The notes below the pieces were generated by a model. That model saw only the letters and a list, made by a program, of their open reading frames with translations, was not told the DNA's origin and did not search any database. From Burkholderia pyrrocinia (GTDB taxonomy: Bacteria > Pseudomonadota > Gammaproteobacteria > Burkholderiales > Burkholderiaceae), in the NCBI RefSeq assembly GCF_022809715.1, contig NZ_CP094461.1, positions 62,001 to 126,000 on the forward strand: 64,000 nucleotides of DNA. The letters run 5' to 3'. Within the stretch, counting starts at the first letter, position 1. Each line of letters starts with the position of its first letter. Positions 57,281 to 64,000 of this stretch are shown here, piece by piece. The translations under genes were made by a program, and so were the position numbers.

Positions 57281-58372
57281 TCATTCTTTGCGCGATGCGC
57301 TCGCCTGCGCCTGCTTCGGCGGCGCGGCCGATTCCCGTATCCGCAACTCCGGCATGACGGCTCGACCGGGCCCCGTTGCGCCGTTCTCGAGCGCGTCGAG
57401 CAACGCATGCGCGGCCTGCCGCCCGATCGCATTGGTGTCGACCCACATCGTCGTCAGCGGCGGCCGAATTTCGCGCGCGAGCGCGATGTCGTCGAACCCG
57501 GTGATCGACAATTGCGCGGGCACGTCGATGCCGAGCGCCTGCGCCTCGAGCAACGCGCCGAGCGCGAGCGCATCGTTGCCGCAAATCACGGCCGTCGGCC
57601 GCGTCGCCGCGTCGCTGTCGGCAATCGCGCGCAGGCTCGCCCGCCCGAACGCGATCGTGGCCGCGCCTTCGTGCTGATGCACGGGGCGCACCGCGAGCCC
57701 GTGCGCGGCAAGCGTGTCGTGAATGCCGCGCAGGCGAGCCTGCACACGGTCGTTGTCGGCCGACGGCTGCATGATGATCGCGAAATCGCGGTGGCCGAGG
57801 TCGAGCAGGTGCGTGGTGAGCCGCGCGAACGCCGCGCGGTTGTCGAAGCCGATGCAGCAGTGCGGGCTGTCGTCGCGATACGCGTACGTGACGACGTACG
57901 GCATGCCGTGCATCGCAAGCAGTTCGAACAATTCCGGCGGATACGCTTCACCGACCAGCGATACGGCTTCGACGCCGCGCGACAGCATCGCGCGCACCTG
58001 CGCCAGCGCCTGCGCGGGATCGTAGTTCGAGCAGCCGAGAAACAGCGTGATGCCGTGCTCGGCCATGACGGTCTGCATGCCCGCGACCTGCGACGCAAAC
58101 ACCTGGTCGTCGAGCGTCGGAATGATCGCGCCGGTGATGTGGGTGCGCGTGGACGCGAGCGCGCGGCCGGCCGCATTCGGAATCCAGTTCAGTGCGCGCG
58201 CCGCGTCGCGCACGCGCTGCTGCACGTCGGCCGACACCTTGCCGGGATCGTTGTAGACGCGCGAGACGGTCGCGGTCGACACGCCGGCCAGCTTCGCGAC
58301 GTCACCGAGCACCGAGCGGCCGCTGCCGCGTCGCGCCCGCGTCGCGCCGCCGCGGGACGGGGGCGTGCTCAT
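57281..58372 (-). CDS. LacI-family repressor of the ribokinase operon
   Basis: The 363-residue protein starts with an Arg/Gly-rich lead, then the LacI HTH and hinge (LGDVAKLAGVSTATVSRVYN, NAAGRALASTRTHITGAIIP). It diverges from the ribokinase operon. Two TGTAAGCG-type sites lie in the 241-bp gap, and the best abuts the ribokinase start. GGGAG precedes the ATG. The effector is probably the operon substrate. Confidence 0.94.
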   Translation of the reverse strand: MSTPPSRGGATRARRGSGRSVLGDVAKLAGVSTATVSRVYNDPGKVSADVQQRVRDAARALNWIPNAAGRALASTRTHITGAIIPTLDDQVFASQVAGMQTVMAEHGITLFLGCSNYDPAQALAQVRAMLSRGVEAVSLVGEAYPPELFELLAMHGMPYVVTYAYRDDSPHCCIGFDNRAAFARLTTHLLDLGHRDFAIIMQPSADNDRVQARLRGIHDTLAAHGLAVRPVHQHEGAATIAFGRASLRAIADSDAATRPTAVICGNDALALGALLEAQALGIDVPAQLSITGFDDIALAREIRPPLTTMWVDTNAIGRQAAHALLDALENGATGPGRAVMPELRIRESAAPPKQAQASASRKE

Positions 58373-58484
58373 CGGCCGTCTCCCGGCGTGGCGGGGGTGC
58401 CGACGCAGCGCGCTGTCAAAAGCGTCATTGTTTACCCTCGATTCATGGTGGTCCCGCTTGCATCCCGATTCGATCTTGTGAGAA

Positions 58485-58498
58485 TGTAAGCGCTATCT
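58485..58498. promoter_or_regulatory. LacI operator, imperfect second copy
   Basis: TGTAAGCGCTATCT matches the left arm and centre of the main operator but has a weak right arm. It is 108 bp from it, so looping is possible, and it is nearer the repressor gene. Confidence 0.5.
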
Positions 58499-58592
58499 TG
58501 ATGCTGTTCCGTATTATGTCAGACCCATACTTCATCCGCATTGCGGAATTTTCATCGACGACGGCCTTCCCGGCCGTTTTGTCCACCTCAAA

Positions 58593-58606
58593 TGTAAGCG
58601 GTTACA
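58593..58606. promoter_or_regulatory. LacI operator of the ribokinase operon
   Basis: TGTAAGCGGTTACA has 5-bp arms TGTAA/TTACA and the central CG of LacI/GalR sites. It ends eight bases before the ribokinase ATG, overlapping the start region. Confidence 0.85.
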
Positions 58607-58613
58607 TCGAGAA

Positions 58614-59540
58614 ATGAACAGCGCCCGTTCACCGCATATCGCTGTCGTCGGCAGCGTGAACATCGACCTCGTCACGCGTGCGCCGCGCCTGCCGGTGCCG
58701 GGCGAGACGCTGCTCGGCACTGAATTCCAGACCATTCACGGCGGCAAGGGGGCGAACCAGGCGGTTGCGGCCGCGCGCCTGGGTGCGTCGGTTGCGATGA
58801 TCGGCTGCGTCGGCGACGACGCGTTCGGTGCGCGCCTGCACGGCGCGCTCGCGGCTGAACGGATCGACGTGACGCACCTGCATCGTATCGGCGGCACGTC
58901 GACCGGCGTTGCCGCGATCACGGTTGACGACGGCGGCGCGAACAGCATCGTCGTCGTGCCCGGCGCGAATGCGTGCCTCGATGCCGGCCGGATCGACGCG
59001 GCGCGCGAAACGATCGCCGGGGCGGCGCTGCTCGTATGCCAGCTCGAAGTGCCGATCGCGACGGTGGCGCACGCGATTGCCTGTGCAAGCGCGCACCACA
59101 CGCCGGTGCTGCTCAATCCCGCGCCTGCGCAGCCGCTGTTCGACGCGTTGCTGGCGCGAGTCGACTACCTCGTCGTCAACGAAACCGAAGCCGAGTCGCT
59201 GACCGGCATCGCCGTCGGCGACGATGCGTCGGCCGTGCGCGCCGCCGATGCGCTGTGCGCGAAGGGCGTCGGCAACGTGCTGGTCACGCTCGGCGCGCGC
59301 GGCGTGTGCTGGCGCGGCAGCGCAGGGAACGGCCGCCATCGTGCGATGTCGGTGACGGCCGTCGATACGACCGCGGCCGGCGACACGTTCGTCGGCGGGT
59401 TCGCGGCCGCCCGCGCAGACGGCGCTTCGATGGACGACGCGATCGGCTTCGGTCAGCGTGCGGCCGCGATCAGCGTCACGCGTTACGGCGCGCAGACCTC
59501 GATCCCGACGCGCGAAGAAGTGACACGTATGGATACCTGA
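58614..59540 (+). CDS. rbsK: Ribokinase-type PfkB sugar kinase
   Basis: The 308-residue kinase begins HIAVVGSVNIDLVTRAPRLP, with family motifs FQTIHGGKGANQAVAAARLG and catalytic base region TAVDTTAAGDTFVGGFAAA. It phosphorylates ribose or a related sugar. The operon (kinase, MFS carrier, DapA-like aldolase) suggests that the true substrate may be a sugar or sugar acid other than ribose. The ribosome site is weak and squeezed against the LacI operator. Confidence 0.9.
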   Translation: MNSARSPHIAVVGSVNIDLVTRAPRLPVPGETLLGTEFQTIHGGKGANQAVAAARLGASVAMIGCVGDDAFGARLHGALAAERIDVTHLHRIGGTSTGVAAITVDDGGANSIVVVPGANACLDAGRIDAARETIAGAALLVCQLEVPIATVAHAIACASAHHTPVLLNPAPAQPLFDALLARVDYLVVNETEAESLTGIAVGDDASAVRAADALCAKGVGNVLVTLGARGVCWRGSAGNGRHRAMSVTAVDTTAAGDTFVGGFAAARADGASMDDAIGFGQRAAAISVTRYGAQTSIPTREEVTRMDT

Positions 59541-59600
59541 ATTCCGCAAGCGACGGAATGGCCGGAACCGGCCGATACCCGAGACATGGAGACAAACGTA

Positions 59601-60920
59601 ATGAGCGAAAACCAGACTGTTCCGCACGCGCCGCCGCGTATCCGGCGCGGGCAACGCATCGCGCTCGCGCTGTTGATGGCGAGCGGGATCGTCAATTATC
59701 TCGATCGAGGCACGCTGGCTGTCGCGAGCTCGGCGATCCGGGGCGATCTCGGCTTGTCGCTCTCGCAGATGGGGCTGCTGCTGTCGGCGTTCTCGTGGAG
59801 CTATGCGCTGTGCCAGTTTCCGGTCGGCGGGCTCGTCGACCGCATCGGTCCGCGCCGGCTGCTCGGCATCGGGCTGATCGTCTGGTCGATCGCACAGGCG
59901 GCCGGCGGCATCGTGTCCACCTTCGGCTGGTTCATCGTCGCGCGCATCGTGCTCGGCATCGGCGAGGCGCCGCAGTTCCCGTCGGCCGCGCGGGTGGTGA
60001 GCAACTGGTTCCCGCTGCGTGCGCGCGGCACGCCGACCGGGATCTTCAACGCCGCGTCGCCGCTCGGCACCGCGCTCGCGCCGTTGCTGCTGTCGATCCT
60101 CGTCGCATCGTTCGACTGGCGCTGGGCGTTCATTGCGACGGGCGCAGCGGGTCTCGTCGTCGCCGTCGTCTGGTTTGCGCTGTACCGCGATCCGGTGCGC
60201 GCGCAACTGACTGCGGAGGAGCGCGGTTATCTCGATGCCGATGCGCAAAGCGTCGTCGCGGCGCCGAAGCTGACCTTCGCCGAATGGCGCAGCCTGTTCT
60301 CGCACGGCACGACCTGGGGGATGCTGATCGGCTTTTTCGGTTCCGTGTACCTGAACTGGGTGTACCTGACCTGGCTGCCCGGGTACTTGACGATGGAGCG
60401 GCACATGAGCCTGATCCGCACCGGGTTTGCCGCGTCGGTGCCGTTCCTGTGCGGGTTCGTCGGCTCGCTGGTCGCCGGCTGGCTGTCGGACGTGGTTACG
60501 CGCCGCAGCCGTTCGCCGGTCGTGAGCCGGCGCAATGCGGTGGTGGTCGCGATGCTCGGGATGGTCGCGTTCACGATTCCGGCCGCGCTCGTGCAGAGCA
60601 ATGCGGTTGCGCTCGCATGCATTTCGGTCGTGATATTTCTTGCCAACGCGGCGTCGGCCTCTTCGTGGGCGCTCGCGACGGCGGCCGCGCCGCCGAGCCG
60701 TGTCGCGTCACTCGGCGCGATCCAGAATTTCGGCGGTTTCATCGGCGGCGCGCTCGCGCCGATCCTGACGGGCATCATTGCGCAGAAGTGGTCGTTCGTG
60801 CCCGCGCTGCTGACCGCCGCAGCGATCGCGTTCGCCGGTGCGATGGCTTACCTGCTGCTGGTGCGCAAGCCGATTCCCGAGCAGGCGGCGAATGCCGCGC
60901 ACGGACCGTTGCCGGCCTGA
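59601..60920 (+). CDS. MFS transporter, ACS family (sugar-acid/hexuronate type)
   Basis: The 439-residue carrier has 12 helices. NYLDRGTLAVASSAIRGDLG, in helix 1 and the following loop, and the GEAPQFPSAARVVSNWFPLR block near residue 120 are marks of the anion:cation symporter family (galactonate, glucarate, hexuronate carriers). GGAG nine bases before ATG 59601 is preferred to ATG 59586. It imports the substrate of the operon. Confidence 0.93.
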   Translation: MSENQTVPHAPPRIRRGQRIALALLMASGIVNYLDRGTLAVASSAIRGDLGLSLSQMGLLLSAFSWSYALCQFPVGGLVDRIGPRRLLGIGLIVWSIAQAAGGIVSTFGWFIVARIVLGIGEAPQFPSAARVVSNWFPLRARGTPTGIFNAASPLGTALAPLLLSILVASFDWRWAFIATGAAGLVVAVVWFALYRDPVRAQLTAEERGYLDADAQSVVAAPKLTFAEWRSLFSHGTTWGMLIGFFGSVYLNWVYLTWLPGYLTMERHMSLIRTGFAASVPFLCGFVGSLVAGWLSDVVTRRSRSPVVSRRNAVVVAMLGMVAFTIPAALVQSNAVALACISVVIFLANAASASSWALATAAAPPSRVASLGAIQNFGGFIGGALAPILTGIIAQKWSFVPALLTAAAIAFAGAMAYLLLVRKPIPEQAANAAHGPLPA

Positions 60921-60963
60921 GCACGCAGCTTGTACACGCATTCACTGAAGGAAGGAGAAACAG

Positions 60964-61911
60964 ATGCAACACCAGCAGCAAGCGAACGTGACCATCGAGG
61001 GGATCGTACCGGTGATGCTGACGCCGTTCGACGATGCCGGCGCGATCGACTACGCGGGGCTCGAGCGGCTCATCGAATGGTATCTGGCGCACGGCGCGGA
61101 TGCGTTGTTCGCGGTCGCGCAATCGAGCGAGATGCAGTTCCTGAGTCTTGCCGAACGTGCGGAACTGGCGCGCTTCGTGGTCGAGCGGGTGGCCGGGCGC
61201 GTGCCCGTCGTCGCATCGGGGCACATCAGCGACGATCTCGACGCACAGGTCGCCGAGTTGTGCGCGGCGGCCGAATCGGGTGCGCAGGGCGTCGTGCTCG
61301 TGACCAACCGGCTCGATCCGCAGCGCAAGGGCAGCGCCGCGCTGCTCGACCATCTGCACAGGCTGCTCGCGCGACTGCCGTCGGATCTGCCGCTCGGCCT
61401 GTATGAGTGTCCGGCGCCTTACCGGCGGCTTCTTTCGGATGACGAACTGCGCGCGTGCATCGACACGGGCCGGTTCGTGATGCTCAAGGACGTGAGCTGC
61501 GACCTCGAGACGGTGAAGCGGCGGGTCGCGCTCGCCGCGGGATCGCCGCTGAAGATCCTGAACGCGAACGCCGCGATTGCGTGGGACGCGATGAAGGCGG
61601 GGTCCGCGGGCTTCAACGGCGTGTTCACCAACTTCCATCCGGATCTCTACCGATGGTTGCGCACGCAAGGAGACGCGAACCCGGCGCTGGCCGACGAACT
61701 GTCGACGTTCCTGGTCGTGTCGGCGGTGTCGGAAGCGCTGGGCTATCCGGCGATGGCGAAGATCTACCATCAGCGGATCGGCACCTTCGGGTCGATCAAA
61801 TGCCGCGCGATCGATTACGACGTGCGCGAACGATTCTGGGCGCTCGATGCGGTACTCGACAAGATCGTGGCCGGTACCGAGCATTTCCGCCGGCGGATCG
61901 CCGCGCAATAG
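60964..61911 (+). CDS. DapA-family Schiff-base aldolase/dehydratase
   Basis: The 315-residue TIM barrel has the N-terminal GIVPVMLTPFDDAGAIDYAG lead, Tyr in GLYECPAPYRRLL and Schiff-base Lys in RFVMLKDVSCDL. The family includes dihydrodipicolinate synthase, 2-keto-3-deoxy-sugar-acid aldolases and dehydratases. Behind an ACS carrier, a keto-deoxy sugar acid is the likely substrate. GGAG precedes the ATG. Confidence 0.92.
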   Translation: MQHQQQANVTIEGIVPVMLTPFDDAGAIDYAGLERLIEWYLAHGADALFAVAQSSEMQFLSLAERAELARFVVERVAGRVPVVASGHISDDLDAQVAELCAAAESGAQGVVLVTNRLDPQRKGSAALLDHLHRLLARLPSDLPLGLYECPAPYRRLLSDDELRACIDTGRFVMLKDVSCDLETVKRRVALAAGSPLKILNANAAIAWDAMKAGSAGFNGVFTNFHPDLYRWLRTQGDANPALADELSTFLVVSAVSEALGYPAMAKIYHQRIGTFGSIKCRAIDYDVRERFWALDAVLDKIVAGTEHFRRRIAAQ

Positions 61912-62527
61912 CGAATACGGCGCGCCGTGTGGAGCAGGCGGCGCGCGACGGGATGGCGTGCCGCGCAGTCGGCCGCTTTTGCACGCGTGCATCGAGACAC
62001 GCTCGACAGCGCCGCATGCTTGCCGCAAGAAAAGTCGGCGTCTCGCGATGCATTGCGAATGCGTCGCGCCGTGCAGTGCTGACGGCGTACCTGCAACGTC
62101 CCGGATGGTATGTACCCGGCGCGCGTCCGTGTCGGGCGCGCAACGTAACCAAACCATCGGGATTCCAGAATACATCGGTGGCGGCAATGCCGCCTGCCGC
62201 GGCCACACCCCCACGGTAGCCGGCCGGGACGGGCACGATGCCCGTTGTCACGAACGGCGGCACACCGCAGACACGCCGTCCGGCCTCCATCCACCGCATC
62301 ACAAAATCGACCCGCCCGCGCTCCACGAGCGCGGCGCCGACGCGCGTCCGACTACCGCGCTGCGTACTGCTTTGGCGGCGTCCGGTGACCTGTCCGGCAT
62401 GCTCCGTCACCGCACGACAAAAGCATACAAATCTGCTCAATCCGTCTATCGGTTCTTGTAATGGTTCGTAATATTATGCCTCGGAGCGTTTTTTACCGAT
62501 GAACCGTTGAATCCGTATTCGTTTCCG
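61912..62527. other. Intergenic stretch, no clear gene
   Basis: About 615 bp. A GC-rich 8-bp hairpin just past the aldolase stop (61920-61927 with 61939-61946) lacks a T-run. A minus-strand frame overlaps but looks antisense to coding bias; see the rejected list. AT content rises near 62440-62510, likely a promoter. Confidence 0.4.
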
Positions 62528-63175
62528 ATGCAACCAGTGACGACGACTAGCCAGCCACCGATCCTGGCGGCGCCGGTGGATGCCATGCTGCATGCCGTGA
62601 TCGACGAGGTCGTTCATCGGAGCGTATCGGAAGCGACGACGCGCAGCGGCTACATGCGGTGCGCCGACTACGCGATCGTCGGCGCGCAGGTGCTGACGCT
62701 GCTGACCGGCAAGGCTTACCGGCCGTTCGCGGGCGGCGAAGTGATGGATTTCGGCGGCGGCAACCTGTACGCGCTGTGCACGACGCGCGAGCGGCGCCGC
62801 ACCGCGCGGCATCTGTCGCACCTCGCGCGGTATCACTGCTGGATTGAAGCGCGCCACGACGATGTCGGCGGTCGCGTGCGCAAGGAGATCGTCGACTTCA
62901 CGCTGCGCCACGACGAGACCGTCGCGAACACTCTGGGGATGCCGTTCGCCCGCGCGTACCAGGCGTATTTCTGGGGCTGGGAGGACGAGCACGCGGTGCC
63001 GGCGGAGTTGCACGATCATCCCGTATTCGCGAAGCAGGGCCCGGTCTGGCGCTGGGCCGAGCGCGAATGCACGACGCTGCTGCGCGCATACGAGCGCGAA
63101 CGGCCAGGCTATTTCGGGCGTCAGGTGTCGCGTGCAATCGATTTGTTCGCCGACCGCGTCGAGGGGCTCGGCTGA
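62528..63175 (+). CDS. Hypothetical protein with papain-like Cys-His-Asp layout
   Basis: The 215-residue protein has no recognised family with certainty. Cys45 (GYMRCADYAIVGAQ), His103 (RYHCWIEARH) and Asp123 (IVDFTLRHD) occur in the order and spacing of papain- or transglutaminase-like folds, and HCWIE resembles DUF2026-type proteins. It has no signal peptide. The start could be ATG 62528 or TTG 62507, as neither has a clear ribosome site. It converges with fliD. Confidence 0.65.
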   Translation: MQPVTTTSQPPILAAPVDAMLHAVIDEVVHRSVSEATTRSGYMRCADYAIVGAQVLTLLTGKAYRPFAGGEVMDFGGGNLYALCTTRERRRTARHLSHLARYHCWIEARHDDVGGRVRKEIVDFTLRHDETVANTLGMPFARAYQAYFWGWEDEHAVPAELHDHPVFAKQGPVWRWAERECTTLLRAYERERPGYFGRQVSRAIDLFADRVEGLG

Positions 63176-63239
63176 CGGCTCGACCCGCTCGAACCATGGC
63201 GCGGGAACCGCCGAAGCGGTCACCGCGAGGCCCGGCCGT

Positions 63240-64000
63240 TCATCTTTTCGCCAGCGTGCCGCTGCTGTTTGCGCCGCCGAACAAACGCGTCAGGTACTGC
63301 GAGTTCGAGTTCATCCTGGCCATCAGCGTGTTGAGTGCCGTGAACTGCGCCTGGTACTGCCTGGTCAATTGCGCGGCGTAGTCGGACAGATCGGACTGCT
63401 GCTGCGTGATGCGCTTCAGATCGGCATTCAGTGCGGTCGTGCGCACGTCGATCATTCCGTTCTTCTTCGTAAATTGCGTGATCTGCTCGGTCAGGCGCGT
63501 GCCGATCCCGTGCGTCGGGTTGAACAGGCGCGCGACCGCCGTCGGGTTGGCGGACAGCGTGTCGCCGAGCTTCGCGCTGTCGACGCTCAGCGTGCCGTCC
63601 CGCTCGAGCTTGATGCCGATCGACAGCAGGTTCGCTTGCCCGCCGCCTTTCCCGGTGCCGCCGCTGTCGACGCCGCGCGCGACGCTCGATGCGAGCGAAT
63701 TGCGGATCGTGTTCAACGTCGAATCGCCGATCAGCGCGCCTTGTGCGCTCGCGCCTTCCGTGTAGCTCGTCAGCGCGCCCATCGTCTTGACGACCGTGTT
63801 GTACAGGCTCACGAAATTCGTGATCGTCGCCGCTTGCGATTTCGTGTCGGTGCTGACCGTCAGCGTCTGCGTATCGGTCGCGCTGACCGCGGCCGCCGAC
63901 AGGTTCAGCGTGATGCCCGTCAGCACACCCGACACCGCGTTGCTCGCGCTGGTCGACGCGATCCCGTTGATCGTGAACTTCGCATCCTGTGCGACCGCGC
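63240..64000 (-). CDS. fliD: Flagellar hook-associated protein 2 (FliD), C-terminal part
   Basis: About 253 codons read without interruption from the right edge to the stop at 63240; the N-terminus is outside the window. FliD_C features are present: KFTINGIASTSASNAVSGVL, VSTDTKSQAATITNFVSLYN and the Leu/Gln-rich coiled-coil end YAAQLTRQYQAQFTALNTLM. FliD caps the filament and guides flagellin folding. No other flagellar gene lies in the window to its left. Confidence 0.92.
   Translation of the reverse strand, partial: AVAQDAKFTINGIASTSASNAVSGVLTGITLNLSAAAVSATDTQTLTVSTDTKSQAATITNFVSLYNTVVKTMGALTSYTEGASAQGALIGDSTLNTIRNSLASSVARGVDSGGTGKGGGQANLLSIGIKLERDGTLSVDSAKLGDTLSANPTAVARLFNPTHGIGTRLTEQITQFTKKNGMIDVRTTALNADLKRITQQQSDLSDYAAQLTRQYQAQFTALNTLMARMNSNSQYLTRLFGGANSSGTLAKR

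Noticed and set aside
61796..62440. Minus-strand frame with a protein-like stretch (FVTTGIVPVPAGYRGGVAAA)
   Set aside because: It runs antisense into the aldolase gene, is Arg/Cys-rich elsewhere and has no ribosome site. A decayed gene cannot be fully excluded, but support is too weak.

Overview
The window is high-GC proteobacterial DNA with a strong third-position GC bias. Its gene content points to Burkholderia, probably the B. cepacia complex or a close relative: many LysR regulators, OmpC-type porins beginning SSVTLYG, a FUSC/DUF1656/HlyD/NodT efflux operon, DUF2889 and ProQ/FinO proteins, and SfnR-MsuE-SfnG. The mix of catabolic, efflux and regulatory genes with almost no core genes suggests a secondary replicon. 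That is an inference. No rRNA, tRNA, IS element or CRISPR array was seen.

Layout. 1-4240: the start of an MBL-fold protein diverging from a TetR regulator across twin operators, a flavodoxin, a DUF2889 protein, and proQ followed by a structured RNA segment. 4242-6975: a transporter with a histidine-rich tail, a VOC (bleomycin-resistance type) protein, and a nifQ/Mop molybdenum pair. 7165-12547: a MarR-controlled five-gene efflux operon. 12710-18101: a fused dihydroxyacetone kinase, then the dimethyl-sulfone module sfnR / msuE-sfnG with a clear sigma-54 promoter. 18162-28095: LysE exporter, several LysR genes, a D-2-hydroxyglutarate dehydrogenase-like gene broken by a frameshift in a CG repeat, a small HTH protein, a branched-chain amino acid binding protein and a DMT transporter. 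28265-33631: hypothetical proteins, a porin and an MsbA-like ABC exporter. 33884-36306: a TetR regulator with three copies of one operator, controlling itself and probably an ohr-hydrolase pair. 36574-41980: an LrgA/LrgB pair, a pirin-wrbA operon with a divergent LysR, and a Fic AMP-transferase gene under twin palindromes.

42162-55834 is the most interesting block. It holds a porin, LacI and LysR regulators, an intradiol (hydroxyquinol-type) dioxygenase, a sugar-isomerase-fold protein, two Gfo/Idh/MocA dehydrogenases (one IolG-like), a ChvE-GguA-GguB sugar ABC importer, a Dabb protein and a maleylacetate reductase. A 68-bp promoter element is shared gaplessly by the porin leader and the dioxygenase promoter, which ties them into one regulon. 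The gene set links sugar or cyclitol uptake and oxidation to the hydroxyquinol to maleylacetate to 3-oxoadipate route. This suggests catabolism of a cyclitol through aromatisation, or of an aromatic glycoside. The genes are recognisable; the pathway is inference.

56242-64000: a secreted LprI-like protein; a LacI-controlled ribokinase, MFS and DapA-family aldolase operon with a canonical LacI operator; a hypothetical protein; and the C-terminal part of fliD running off the right edge.
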